Shown here: one piece after another, positions 26,232 to 35,154 of the stretch
Layout: the number at the start of each line of letters is the position of its first letter
How positions within the stretch are numbered: the first letter of the stretch is position 1
DNA from: Actinomycetota bacterium
GTDB lineage: Bacteria; Actinomycetota; UBA4738; HRBIN12
Length of the DNA: 64,000 nt
Direction of reading: 5' to 3'
Assembly: GCA_035697485.1 (NCBI GenBank)
Contig: DASSCU010000063.1
Location: forward strand, 62,001-126,000
The notes under the pieces: model-generated
The model's database searches: none
The model's input: only the letters and a program-made list of their open reading frames with translations
Told to the model about the DNA's origin: nothing
Translations under genes and position numbers: made by a program

Positions 26232-26298
26232 GAGACGGTCGGGCGGGGGGGTCCGTGAGCCCTCCCGCCGCCCCTCCGCGACGGGAAGCGAGGCACGC

Positions 26299-27300
26299 AT
26301 GAAGAAGTTGATCAACGACCCGGCGAACGTCGTCCGGGAAGAGCTCCAGGGCATCGAGGCGGCCCACCCCGACCTCGTGAAGGTGTCGTACGACCCGTAC
26401 TTCATCACCCGGGCCGACGCCCCCGTGCAGGGCAAGGTCGCCCTCATCTCGGGGGGAGGGTCCGGACACGAGCCGATGCACGGTGGATTCGTCGGCGCGG
26501 GCATGCTCGACGCCGCCTGCCCCGGCGAGGTGTTCACCTCTCCCACCCCCGACCAGATGGAAGCGGCCACCAAGGCCGTCGACGGCGGGGCCGGCGTCGT
26601 CCACATCGTGAAGAACTACACCGGCGACGTCATGAACTTCGAGATGGCGGCGGAGCTCTGTCGCGCCGAGGGCACCGAGGTCGAATCCGTCGTGGTCGAC
26701 GACGACGTGGCGGTACAGGACTCCCTGTACACCGCGGGTCGTCGGGGAGTGGGCACGACCGTACTGATGGAGAAGATCGCCGGTGCGGCCGCGGAACAGA
26801 AGCGGCCCCTGAAGGAGGTCGCCGACATCTGCCGAGAGGTGAACGCCAACGGCCGCTCGATGGGCATGGCGCTCACGTCGTGCACCGTGCCGGCGGCGGG
26901 CAGTCCAACCTTCGAGCTGGGCGACGACGAGATCGAGATGGGCGTCGGCATCCACGGCGAGCCCGGGCGCGAGCGCATGAAGATGAAGCAGGCGTCGGAG
27001 ATCGTCGACATGATGGCGACCGCGATCGTCGACGACCTTCCGTTCGGCAAGGGCGACCAGGTGCTGGCGTTCGTGAACGGCATGGGCGGCACACCCATGC
27101 TCGAGCTGTACGTGGTCTACAACGAGCTCAACAAGTTCCTCTCGGGCCGCGGCATCACGATCTCGCGGAACCTGATCGGCTCGTACATCACCTCGCTCGA
27201 GATGGCCGGGTGCTCGATCACGCTGCTGAAGCTGAGCGACGACTTCACGCAGCTGTGGGACGCTCCCGTGAAGACGGCCGGTCTGCGGTGGGGGGTCTGA
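26299..27300 (+). CDS. dhaK: Dihydroxyacetone kinase substrate-binding subunit DhaK
   Basis: 333 residues. DhaK binds dihydroxyacetone covalently as a hemiaminal on a histidine, H219 in GVGIHGEPG; other active-site motifs are [13 protein letters not shown] (52-63) and [10 protein letters not shown]. Phosphate comes from DhaL-bound ADP/ATP recharged by DhaM. The length is that of the PTS-dependent single-domain form, not the fused ATP-dependent kinase. It lies 67 bases after glpF and is followed by dhaL. Confidence 0.95.
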   Translation: MKKLINDPANVVREELQGIEAAHPDLVKVSYDPYFITRADAPVQGKVALISGGGSGHEPMHGGFVGAGMLDAACPGEVFTSPTPDQMEAATKAVDGGAGVVHIVKNYTGDVMNFEMAAELCRAEGTEVESVVVDDDVAVQDSLYTAGRRGVGTTVLMEKIAGAAAEQKRPLKEVADICREVNANGRSMGMALTSCTVPAAGSPTFELGDDEIEMGVGIHGEPGRERMKMKQASEIVDMMATAIVDDLPFGKGDQVLAFVNGMGGTPMLELYVVYNELNKFLSGRGITISRNLIGSYITSLEMAGCSITLLKLSDDFTQLWDAPVKTAGLRWGV

Positions 27301-27343
27301 ACCCCTCGCCCCCGGCGGGCGGAACGGAGGGATCGGCGCCGAG

Positions 27344-27994
27344 ATGAGCGAGGGCACGGGCATCTCCTACGACGCCGTCGTGGCGTGGCTGAAGGCCTTC
27401 GCGGCGACGATCGCCGAGAACAGGGCCTACCTGACCGAACTGGACTCCGCGATCGGCGACGCCGACCACGGCATCAACATGGATCGCGGGTTCCAGGCGG
27501 TGTTGGCGAAGCTCGACTCGTCCCCGCCCGGCGACGTCGGCGCCCTCTTCAAGGTCGTCGGCATGACCCTCGTCTCGACCGTCGGCGGGGCCGGCGGGCC
27601 CCTCTACGGCACGTTGTTCCTGCAGCTCGGCATCGCGACGGCCGGCAAGGATCCGATCACGGCCGACGACTGGGCGGCCGCCCTCGCCGCCGCGGTCTCG
27701 GGCGTGCAGGCACGTGGGAAGGCGGAGCCCGGCGACAAGACGATGGTCGATGCGCTGATCCCCGGCCGTGACGCGTTCGCCGCCGCGATCGCAGAGGGAG
27801 CGGACCTGCCCGCGGCGCTCCGTCGTTCGGCCGATGCCGCCGAGCAGGGCATGACCGACACGATCCCGCTCGTCGCCCGCAAGGGACGGGCGAGCTACCT
27901 CGGTGAGCGCAGCGCCGGGCATCAGGATCCCGGCGCGACCTCGAGCTACCTGTTGCTGCGAAGCGTCGCCGACACTTGGGTCGGCGACGCCTGA
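27344..27994 (+). CDS. dhaL: Dihydroxyacetone kinase ADP-binding subunit DhaL
   Basis: 216 residues, the catalytic partner of the adjacent DhaK. It carries a tightly bound nucleotide that is re-phosphorylated by DhaM. Motifs: SAIGDADHGINMDRG (Mg ligands), VGGAGGPLYGTLFLQ, GDKTMVDAL and RASYLGERSAGHQDPGATSS. It is clearly homologous to the DhaL-like protein at 24629-25318 but more standard in length. Start ATG 43 bases after dhaK, and 18 bases before glpK. Confidence 0.94.
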   Translation: MSEGTGISYDAVVAWLKAFAATIAENRAYLTELDSAIGDADHGINMDRGFQAVLAKLDSSPPGDVGALFKVVGMTLVSTVGGAGGPLYGTLFLQLGIATAGKDPITADDWAAALAAAVSGVQARGKAEPGDKTMVDALIPGRDAFAAAIAEGADLPAALRRSADAAEQGMTDTIPLVARKGRASYLGERSAGHQDPGATSSYLLLRSVADTWVGDA

Positions 27995-28012
27995 CAACGG
28001 AGGAGGCCCCAG

Positions 28013-29509
28013 ATGGCTGAGTACGTCGGAGCCCTCGACCAGGGCACGACCAGCACGCGCTTCATGATCTTCGACCACGGCGGCCAGGTCGTGGGGGTCG
28101 ACCAGAAGGAACACGAGCAGATCTTCCCCAAGCCTGGCTGGGTCGAGCATGACCCCGCCGAGATCTGGACCCGCAGCCAGGAGGTCATCGCCGGCGCCCT
28201 CGCGAAGGCGAGTCTGTCGGCGGGCGACATCGCTGCGATCGGCATCACGAACCAGCGTGAGACGACGGTGGTGTGGGACCGCTCCACGGGACAGGCGATC
28301 CACAACGCGCTCGTGTGGCAGGACACACGCACCGACCAGATCTGCAACGAGCTCATCGCCGACGGCGGCCAGGACCGCTTCCGCGAGAAGACGGGGCTCC
28401 CGATCGCCACGTACTTCTCCGGCCCGAAGGTCCGATGGATCCTCGAGAACGTCGAAGGGGCGCGGGCTCGAGCCGATGCCGGCGAACTGGCGTTCGGCAA
28501 CATCGACACCTGGTGCATCTGGAACCTCACGGGCGGCGTCGACGGTGGCCAGCACGTCACCGACGTGACCAACGCCAGCCGCACCATGCTGATGAACCTC
28601 GAGACGCTGGATTGGGACGACGATCTCCTGAACTCGATCGGCGTGCCTCGCTCGATGCTGCCCGAGATCCGCTCTTCGAGCCAGGTCTACGGTGAGGCGG
28701 TCGGCGCGGCGGCGGGCGTCGCAGTTGCCGGCGATCTCGGCGACCAGCAGGCGGCCCTGTTCGGCCAGACCTGCTTCGATGTCGGAGAGGCCAAGAACAC
28801 GTACGGCACCGGGTCGTTCCTGCTGCTGAACACGGGGACGGAGGCGGTGCAATCGAAGAACGGGCTGATCACGGGCGTGGGCTACAAGATCGGAGACCAG
28901 CCTGCCGCATACATGCTCGAAGGCTCGATCGCGATCACGGGTGCCCTGGTGCAGTGGCTGCGCGACAACCTGAAGATGATCGACGCCTCACCCGACGTCG
29001 AGGCGCTCGCGCGGACCGTCGACGACAACGGAGGCGTCTACTTCGTGCCCGCGTTCTCGGGTCTCTTCGCCCCCTACTGGCGCAGCGAGGCTCGAGGCGT
29101 GATCGCGGGACTCACCCGCTTCGTCAACGCCGGGCACATCGCGCGTGCCACGCTCGAGGCCACCGCGTGGCAGAGCCGCGAGGTGGTCGACGCCATGAAC
29201 GCCGATTCCGGCGTCGAGCTCACCTCGCTGAAGGTCGACGGAGGCATGGTGTACAACGACCTGCTGATGCAGACACAGGCCGATGTGCTCGGCGTGCCGG
29301 TGATCCGCCCGACCGTGGCCGAGACCACATCACTCGGCGCCGCCTACGCGGCCGGCCTCGCGACGGGGTTCTGGAGCACGATCGACGATCTGCGCGGCAA
29401 CTGGGGCAAGGACAAGGAATGGACACCCGTCATGGACGCGGCCGAGCGTGAGAAGGAGTACGCGATGTGGAAGAAGGCCGTGACCCGCACCTTCGACTGG
29501 GTCGAGTGA
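28013..29509 (+). CDS. glpK: Glycerol kinase
   Basis: 498-residue FGGY kinase making sn-glycerol-3-phosphate from glycerol and ATP. The N-terminal [15 protein letters not shown], the substrate motif [27 protein letters not shown] and [11 protein letters not shown] (C-terminal signature) are present, at the family's usual length. AGGAGG precedes the ATG by 7 bases. It lies between dhaL and a short repeat protein, in the same likely operon as glpF and glpA. Confidence 0.96.
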   Translation: MAEYVGALDQGTTSTRFMIFDHGGQVVGVDQKEHEQIFPKPGWVEHDPAEIWTRSQEVIAGALAKASLSAGDIAAIGITNQRETTVVWDRSTGQAIHNALVWQDTRTDQICNELIADGGQDRFREKTGLPIATYFSGPKVRWILENVEGARARADAGELAFGNIDTWCIWNLTGGVDGGQHVTDVTNASRTMLMNLETLDWDDDLLNSIGVPRSMLPEIRSSSQVYGEAVGAAAGVAVAGDLGDQQAALFGQTCFDVGEAKNTYGTGSFLLLNTGTEAVQSKNGLITGVGYKIGDQPAAYMLEGSIAITGALVQWLRDNLKMIDASPDVEALARTVDDNGGVYFVPAFSGLFAPYWRSEARGVIAGLTRFVNAGHIARATLEATAWQSREVVDAMNADSGVELTSLKVDGGMVYNDLLMQTQADVLGVPVIRPTVAETTSLGAAYAAGLATGFWSTIDDLRGNWGKDKEWTPVMDAAEREKEYAMWKKAVTRTFDWVE

Positions 29510-29523
29510 GCCGGGAGGTCGCG

Positions 29524-29757
29524 ATGAGCGAGAAGGAACACGACGAGCACGAGGGCACGTTCGCCGAAGGGCAGGCCGAGCACGACCCCGACACCGACAC
29601 CCACGGCGACTTCGCCGAGGGCCAGGAGCAGGAACATCACGAGCCCGAGGAGGTCGAGAAGGGCACGTTCGGCGAGGGCCAGGCCGACGAGGACGAGCGC
29701 CCCGACACCCCGGAGCGCGGCGACTTCGCGGCTGGCCAGGAACGGGAGGACGACTGA
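29524..29757 (+). CDS. Small acidic protein with four GxFAEGQ repeats
   Basis: 77 residues of unknown function, strongly acidic and low in hydrophobics, so probably disordered. Four copies of a seven-residue motif are regularly spaced: GTFAEGQ, GDFAEGQ, GTFGEGQ and GDFAAGQ, separated by Glu/Asp/His-rich linkers. The start ATG 29524 follows GGGAGG, 14 bases after the glpK stop. It sits between glpK and glpA, so it may bind or organise glycerol enzymes; that is inference only. Confidence 0.75.
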   Translation: MSEKEHDEHEGTFAEGQAEHDPDTDTHGDFAEGQEQEHHEPEEVEKGTFGEGQADEDERPDTPERGDFAAGQEREDD

Positions 29758-29778
29758 TCCCGATCCTCCTGATCGTGG

Positions 29779-29784
29779 CATGAT
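29779..29784 (+). promoter_or_regulatory. -10 element CATGAT, possible internal leaderless promoter for glpA
   Basis: CATGAT followed by exactly 6 bases and the glpA ATG, with no ribosome-binding site. This could give glpA and the membrane subunits their own transcript inside the larger operon. Confidence 0.35.
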
Positions 29785-29790
29785 CCGCCG

Positions 29791-30975
29791 ATGAACGGGG
29801 GTGCGGGCTCGACTCCACACATCTTGATCGTGGGCGGCGGCGGCACCGGTGGCGCCCTCGCCCACGATCTGGCCCTCCGAGGCGCGCGCGTGACCCTCGT
29901 CGAGCGCGGCGAGTTCACGTCAGGCACGACCGGGCGCCACCACGGCCTGCTGCACAGCGGGGCGCGCTACGCCGTGAACGATCAGGAGTCCGCGGTGGAG
30001 TGCATCGAGGAGAACATGCTGCTCCGCCGCATCGCGCCCGGGTCCTTCGAGGAGAACGACGGGCTGTTCGTGGGCGTGACCGACGAGGACATGACGTACC
30101 TGCCCGGCTTCCTCGCGGGGTGCGAGGAGACCGGCATCCCGACCCAGGTGCTGCAGCCGGACGAGGCACTTCGCCTGGAACCTCTGCTGAACCCGGCGCT
30201 GAAGGTCGCGGTGCGCGTACCCGACGCCACGATGGACGCGATGCGCATGCCGCTCCGGTTCTTCGCCACGGCGAAGGCGAACGGGGCCGACCTGTTGAGT
30301 TGGGTCGACGTGATCGACCTCGAGCTCGCGGCGGGGGTCGTCTCGGGGGCGCGGGTGCGCGACCTCGTCACCGGCCGTGAGACCCGCATCGGCGCCGACC
30401 TCGTCGTGAACGCGACCGGTCCATGGTCGGAGCAGGTCGCGCGCATGGCTGGGGTCGACGTGCCGATCCGCCCCTCGCCCGGCGTGATGCTCGCCGTGCG
30501 AGGGCGGCTCTGCAACATGGTGATCAACCGGCTCCACAGCTCGGGAGACGGGGACATCGTGGTGCCCCAACGCGCTCTGTCCGTCATCGGGACGAGCTCG
30601 TGGGTGGTCGAGGATCCCGACGATCTCGGCGTCCCCTCCGACCACGTCCAACGCATGATCGACGAGGGGTCGGTGCTCGTGCCGGCGGTGCGTGAGGCGC
30701 CCTATCGCTCTGCCTGGTCCGCCGCTCGTCCGCTGATCGGTTCCCGTGACGATGCAGATTCGGGACGTGAGCTCTCCCGCACCTTCAAGACGATCGACCA
30801 CGCGGTCGACGACGGCGTCGAAGGCTTCGTCACGATCACCGGCGGGAAGGGCACGACGCTGCGGGGCATGGCCGAGGTCTGCGCCGATGTGGTGAGCCGC
30901 AAGCTCGGCATCGAGACCGCGTGCCGCACGCGAGACACGGTGCTCCTCCCCCACACGGCGGCGTTCGCGGCATGA
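29791..30975 (+). CDS. glpA: Glycerol-3-phosphate dehydrogenase flavoprotein subunit (GlpA type, short form)
   Basis: 394-residue FAD enzyme of the DAO fold, oxidising sn-glycerol-3-phosphate to dihydroxyacetone phosphate. It matches E. coli GlpA closely over the catalytic region: GGGGTGGALAHDLALRG (FAD), TTGRHHGLLHSGARYAV, VNATGPWSEQ, and ITGGKGTTLRGMAE. It is about 150 residues shorter than typical GlpA (about 540) and lacks the C-terminal BFD-type [2Fe-2S] domain. No glpB or glpC follows; the overlapping downstream genes are succinate-dehydrogenase-like electron carriers. L-2-hydroxyglutarate dehydrogenase is a weaker alternative. Confidence 0.9.
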   Translation: MNGGAGSTPHILIVGGGGTGGALAHDLALRGARVTLVERGEFTSGTTGRHHGLLHSGARYAVNDQESAVECIEENMLLRRIAPGSFEENDGLFVGVTDEDMTYLPGFLAGCEETGIPTQVLQPDEALRLEPLLNPALKVAVRVPDATMDAMRMPLRFFATAKANGADLLSWVDVIDLELAAGVVSGARVRDLVTGRETRIGADLVVNATGPWSEQVARMAGVDVPIRPSPGVMLAVRGRLCNMVINRLHSSGDGDIVVPQRALSVIGTSSWVVEDPDDLGVPSDHVQRMIDEGSVLVPAVREAPYRSAWSAARPLIGSRDDADSGRELSRTFKTIDHAVDDGVEGFVTITGGKGTTLRGMAEVCADVVSRKLGIETACRTRDTVLLPHTAAFAA

Positions 30976-31730
30976 CGGACGACGCTGTCACGACTCGACG
31001 GCTCCGCGTGCACCGATTCAAGCGCGGCGACCACCAGCCCCACATCGAGGAGCACGACGTGCCGGTGGACGAGCGCACGACGGTGCTCGAGGCTCTGCGA
31101 TGGATCCAGCTCCACCAGGACCTGACGCTCGGGCTGCGGCATTCGTGCTTCCATGCGTCGTGCGGCACGTGCGGGGTCCGCGTGAACGGCAAGGAGCGGC
31201 TCGCGTGTGTGACGAAGCTCTCCGACATCTCGGGCACGGTCACCGTGGACCCGCTCGCGAACCTGCCGGTGCTCCACGACGTGGTCGTCGACATGGGGCC
31301 GTTCGTGGCGCGCTACCCAGAGCCGCATCCGATCGTGCGGGGGAGCGAGTTCCTGTCCGAGTCCCGCACGGCCGACGGTATCGACGAGCACGAGCGCTAC
31401 GAGGACTGCATCGAGTGCGGGCTCTGTCTCTCGGCGTGCCCCGTCGCCGCGACCGATGACACGTACCTGGGCCCCGCCGCCCTGGCGTACGCGCAGCGGC
31501 TGCTCGAGGAGGCGCGCGGCGCGGATCGTGACGCGATCCTCGACTGGGCCGACCAGGACACGGGCGCGTGGCGATGCCATGCCGCGTTCGAGTGCACGGA
31601 AGCCTGCCCGAGCGACGTGCGACCCGCCCAGCGGATCATGGCCCTGCGCAAGGAGCTGCGTCACCGCAGGAAGGATCGCGATCTCGAGGTGCCCGAGCGC
31701 CCGTCGAGCGCGAGCGAGGCCTCGGCATGA
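30972..31730 (+). CDS. SdhB/FrdB-type iron-sulfur subunit paired with GlpA
   Basis: 252 residues with the full three-cluster layout of succinate dehydrogenase subunit B. The [2Fe-2S] motif is CFHASCGTCG with a later C in ERLAC. The [4Fe-4S] motif is CIECGLCLSACP, and the third cluster is set by CHAAFECTEACP together with the preceding CP. Its ATG overlaps the glpA stop (ATGA), so it is made stoichiometrically with GlpA. No SdhA gene is present; GlpA takes that position. I infer that it carries electrons from GlpA flavin to the membrane subunits. Confidence 0.88.
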   Translation: MTDDAVTTRRLRVHRFKRGDHQPHIEEHDVPVDERTTVLEALRWIQLHQDLTLGLRHSCFHASCGTCGVRVNGKERLACVTKLSDISGTVTVDPLANLPVLHDVVVDMGPFVARYPEPHPIVRGSEFLSESRTADGIDEHERYEDCIECGLCLSACPVAATDDTYLGPAALAYAQRLLEEARGADRDAILDWADQDTGAWRCHAAFECTEACPSDVRPAQRIMALRKELRHRRKDRDLEVPERPSSASEASA

Positions 31731-32191
31731 ACGGGTCGCATACCCCCGCGCCCGAGCGCGATCCCGGCGTGGAGGAGATCCTGCGCAGCCGTCGCGAGGC
31801 GGGCCCGGTGCCGCGGAAGCTGCCGGGGCCCGTCGCCTGGTTCGACGTGCGTCGCCGCAGCACCGGCCATCTCGCGTTCTCGATGAATCGCATCACCGGC
31901 CTCGGGATCGTGTTCTACCTTTACCTGCACCTGGCCGTGCTGACGCTGCTGCTCGGAGGCGAGGACTCCTGGAACGACTTCCTCGAGATCGCGACGACGC
32001 CGTTGTTCCTCGGGCTCGACGTGCTGCTGGTCTTCGGCCTGCTCGTGCACGGCCTGAACGGCACGCGACTGGCGCTGGTCGGGAGCGGCTTCGTGACGAG
32101 CCACCAGAAGGCACTGTTCTGGTCGCTCATGGCGTTCGGCACGATCCTGCTCGTCTACACGGCGCTCCACGTCTTCGGGGCCGGCGGCTGA
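31727..32191 (+). CDS. SdhC-like cytochrome b membrane anchor
   Basis: 154 residues. A polar N-terminus of about 45 residues precedes three membrane helices. Family signatures are SMNRITGLGIVFYLYLH at the first helix and the haem-ligand motif LLVHGLNGTRL in the second, as in cytochrome b556 subunits of succinate:quinone reductases. ATG overlaps the iron-sulfur subunit stop (ATGA). It should anchor the GlpA complex and form part of the quinone site. Confidence 0.85.
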   Translation: MNGSHTPAPERDPGVEEILRSRREAGPVPRKLPGPVAWFDVRRRSTGHLAFSMNRITGLGIVFYLYLHLAVLTLLLGGEDSWNDFLEIATTPLFLGLDVLLVFGLLVHGLNGTRLALVGSGFVTSHQKALFWSLMAFGTILLVYTALHVFGAGG

Positions 32192-32562
32192 TGGCGACGG
32201 CCACCCCACAACGGTCGACGAGGTCTCGCAGCTGGCGATGGACAGCGATCACCGGGATCTCGCTGCTGGTGCTCGTGACGATCCACATGGTGGCGCACCA
32301 CTTCGTCGTCGAGGAGGTCGGCGGCCTGCGCACGTACCAGCACGTGCTCGACTACGTCAGCACGCCGATCATCTTCGTGATCGAAGGGGTGTTCCTGGTC
32401 GTCGTGACCGCCCACGCGATGCTCGGCCTGCGCTCGGTGCTGCTGGACTTCGGGCTGTCGGACCACCGGCGGCGGTTGCTGGAACGCGGTCTCGTCATCC
32501 TCGGGGTCCTGACGGTCGCGTACGGGTTCGCGCTGATCGGCGTGCTGGCCTCGAGGGCCTGA
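32191..32562 (+). CDS. SdhD-like cytochrome b membrane anchor
   Basis: 123 residues with three membrane helices. It shows IHMVAHHFV at the end of the first helix and the haem-binding pattern TAHAMLGLRSVLLD in the second, analogous to the partner subunit. A candidate axial histidine in each anchor would allow two haems. Its ATG overlaps the previous stop (TGATG). Six bases separate it from the downstream dhaM fusion, so the redox complex and the phosphorelay are on one transcript. Confidence 0.83.
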   Translation: MATATPQRSTRSRSWRWTAITGISLLVLVTIHMVAHHFVVEEVGGLRTYQHVLDYVSTPIIFVIEGVFLVVVTAHAMLGLRSVLLDFGLSDHRRRLLERGLVILGVLTVAYGFALIGVLASRA

Positions 32563-32568
32563 CGGGTC

Positions 32569-35118
32569 GTGGTCGGCGTCGTCATCGTCTCCCACAGCGC
32601 CCGCATCGCCAAGGGCGTGGCCGAGCTCGCGCGTGAGATGGGCGGATCCGAGGTGAGGCTCGAGACGGCCGGCGGACTCGAGGCCGTCGAAGGGCCCGAT
32701 GGTCCCGAGCATCCGATCGGCACGGATGCGGTCCTCGTGATGCAGGCGATCGAGCGGGCATGGTCCGACGACGGCGTGCTCGTCCTGATGGACCTGGGCA
32801 GCGCGGTGCTCTCGGCCGAGATGGCCGTCGATCTGATCGGCGACGAGCGGCGTGACCGGATCCTGCTCTGCGAGGCCCCGCTCGTCGAGGGTGCCGTCGC
32901 GGCGGCGGTCACCGCCAAGCTGGGCATGCCGCTCGAGGCGGTCGCCGCGGAAGCCCGTTCGGGGTTGGCAGGCAAGATCGCCCACCTCGCAACCGATGCA
33001 GAGGAGGGCGCGAGACCAACCGTGGCCGGCGAGCCGTCCGGAGAGCCCGGCGCGGCGTCGGCCGAGGCCGGTGCGACCGCGGTAGCCGTGTTCCCCGTCG
33101 ACCTCCCCCACGGGCTCCATGCTCGGCCTGCCGCCCGTTTCGTGCAGACCGCCGCCGGATACGAAGCCTCCGTGAGCGTGCGCAACGTCACGACCGGTGT
33201 CGGCCCTGCCGACGCGAGCAGCCTGAACGCCGTGGCGACGCTCGGCGTGCGTGCGGGCCACGAGGTCGAGGTGCGAGCCGAGGGGCCCGGTGCGAGGGAC
33301 GCGATCGCCGAGATCCGGGCGCTCGCCGCTCGCCGGTTCGACGAGCCGCTCGATGCCACGGCGGTGGAGACGGCGGCGCTGCCCGAGCCCGTCACCGAGC
33401 CGGATCGAGGAACCGCCGGGGCTTTCGACGAGGGCGTGGTGACGGGCTTCGCCGCCTCGCCCGGCGTCGCCGTGGGCGAGCTGCGTCGATTCCACACGCC
33501 CCCCCTCGACGTGCCCGAGACCGCGGGGACCGACCCTGCCGAGGAGCACGCCACGCTCGACGCCGCCCTGCGCGCGACCGCCGATGCGATCGTGGCGCAG
33601 CGCGACGCGGTCGCGCTGCGCGCCGGCGAGGACGAGGCCAGCATCTTCGACGCGCACCTGCTGTTCCTGCGCGACGAAGCCCTGCTCGGGCCGGCCCGCC
33701 GGGCGATCGCCGAGCGAGGCCGCACCGCGGCCGTCGCATGGCGCGACGCGGTCGACGCCGTGGCCGCCGAGTGGGACGTGCTCGACGACGAGTACATGCG
33801 TGCGCGGGCGATCGACCTGCGCAGCGTCGGCGCGCAGGTGCTGGCCCGCGTCCTCGGCGTGCCCGTGCCGGCGCCCCGGCTCGACGAACCCGGCATCCTC
33901 GTCGCCGCCGACCTGACGCCCGCCGACACGGCCGGGCTCGATCCGGCGATGACGCTCGGCATCGTCACCGTCCACGGCGGTCCGACCTCGCACGCCGCCG
34001 TGCTGGCGCGCGCGCTCGGCATCCCGGCGGTCGTGGGCGTCGGACCCCGCGTGCTCTCGCTCGCCGAGGGTTCGTCGCTGGCGGTCGATGGCGCCAGCGG
34101 CGAGGTCGTCGTCGATCCTCCGCCCGACGTCGTCGCGCGGTTCGAGTCCGAGCGACGGGAGCGGGCCGAGCGCCTGGCTGGGTTGTTGGCGAGCGCGGGT
34201 GAGCCCGCCACGACCATCGACGGTACGACGGTCGAGGTGGCGGCGAACGTCGGCGGACCGGCGGAGGTGGCCGCCGCCGTCGCCGCGGGCGCCGACGGCA
34301 TCGGGCTGTTCCGCACCGAGTTCCTCTTCATGGACCGCGCCGCCCTGCCGGACGAGGACGAGCAGGAGGCCGCCTACCGCGCAGCCGGCGAGGCGCTCGA
34401 CGGACGGCCGCTCCTCGTCCGCACGCTCGACGCGGGCGCCGACAAGCCGGTCGCCGCCTTGGGACAGGCGCGCGAGGAGAACCCGTTCCTGGGGGTGCGC
34501 GGCATCAGGCTCGGCCTCGCTCGCCCCGAGCTGCTGCTCGCACAGCTCCGGGCGCTGCTCCGCGTCGCCGTCGATCACCCGGTCCGCGTGATGTTCCCCA
34601 TGATCGCGACGACCGGCGAGCTCGAGGAAGCTCGCGCCGCACTCGATCGAGCGCGTCGGGAGACGGCCCTCGACCCGGCGATCGAGGTCGGCATCATGGT
34701 GGAGGTGCCGTCCGCCGCCCTCACGGCCGCCAGCCTGGCGGCGGACGCCGACTTCTTCTCGATCGGTACCAACGACCTGACCCAGTACACCCTCGCGGCC
34801 GATCGAGGCAACGAGCACGTGGCCGCGCTCAACGACCCTCTGCATCCGGCCGTGCTACGCCTGATCGCGGCCACGGCCGACGGTGCCGAGACGCACGGCC
34901 GATGGGTAGGCGTCTGCGGCGAGCTCGCCGGTGACGAGCTCGCGACCGCGCTCCTGCTCGGGCTCGGGGTGCGGGAGCTCTCGATGGCAGCCCCGGCGAT
35001 CGCGAGCGTCAAGGACGCCGTCCGCTCGACGACCGTCGCCGACGCCCGGGCGATCGCCGCCCGGGCCCTCGCGTGCACGACGGCGGCCGAGGTCCGCGAT
35101 CTGCTCGGCTCGGCGTAG
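32569..35118 (+). CDS. dhaM: DhaM-HPr-Enzyme I fusion (PEP-dependent phosphoryl donor for dihydroxyacetone kinase)
   Basis: 849 residues. Domains in order: DhaM EIIA-like (about 1-130) with the phospho-His in VIVSHSARIAKG (H9), HPr (about 155-245) with LPHGLHARPAA, and full-length Enzyme I (about 270-849) with GGPTSHAAVLAR (His about 475), the PEP-binding GIGLFRTEFLF, SIGTNDLTQYTLAADR and VCGELAGDE. E. coli DhaM has only a truncated Enzyme I part; here it looks complete, so one chain could take phosphate from PEP to DhaL. No sugar-specific PTS permease is nearby. GTG start 6 bases after the anchor gene. Confidence 0.93.
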   Translation: MVGVVIVSHSARIAKGVAELAREMGGSEVRLETAGGLEAVEGPDGPEHPIGTDAVLVMQAIERAWSDDGVLVLMDLGSAVLSAEMAVDLIGDERRDRILLCEAPLVEGAVAAAVTAKLGMPLEAVAAEARSGLAGKIAHLATDAEEGARPTVAGEPSGEPGAASAEAGATAVAVFPVDLPHGLHARPAARFVQTAAGYEASVSVRNVTTGVGPADASSLNAVATLGVRAGHEVEVRAEGPGARDAIAEIRALAARRFDEPLDATAVETAALPEPVTEPDRGTAGAFDEGVVTGFAASPGVAVGELRRFHTPPLDVPETAGTDPAEEHATLDAALRATADAIVAQRDAVALRAGEDEASIFDAHLLFLRDEALLGPARRAIAERGRTAAVAWRDAVDAVAAEWDVLDDEYMRARAIDLRSVGAQVLARVLGVPVPAPRLDEPGILVAADLTPADTAGLDPAMTLGIVTVHGGPTSHAAVLARALGIPAVVGVGPRVLSLAEGSSLAVDGASGEVVVDPPPDVVARFESERRERAERLAGLLASAGEPATTIDGTTVEVAANVGGPAEVAAAVAAGADGIGLFRTEFLFMDRAALPDEDEQEAAYRAAGEALDGRPLLVRTLDAGADKPVAALGQAREENPFLGVRGIRLGLARPELLLAQLRALLRVAVDHPVRVMFPMIATTGELEEARAALDRARRETALDPAIEVGIMVEVPSAALTAASLAADADFFSIGTNDLTQYTLAADRGNEHVAALNDPLHPAVLRLIAATADGAETHGRWVGVCGELAGDELATALLLGLGVRELSMAAPAIASVKDAVRSTTVADARAIAARALACTTAAEVRDLLGSA

Positions 35119-35134
35119 CGTCGGGTCGAGCCGG

Positions 35135-35140
35135 TACGAT
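35135..35140 (+). promoter_or_regulatory. -10 element TACGAT for pgsA
   Basis: TACGAT 14 bases before the pgsA ATG, in the 36-base gap after dhaM. It suggests that pgsA can be transcribed apart from the glycerol operon. Confidence 0.4.
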
Positions 35141-35154
35141 TCGCTCACGAGGCC

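Noticed and set aside
30972-32562. Ordinary succinate dehydrogenase operon
   Set aside because: No SdhA flavoprotein (HPT or covalent FAD His motif) is present on either side. The only flavoprotein, overlapping the Fe-S gene, is GlpA-like.
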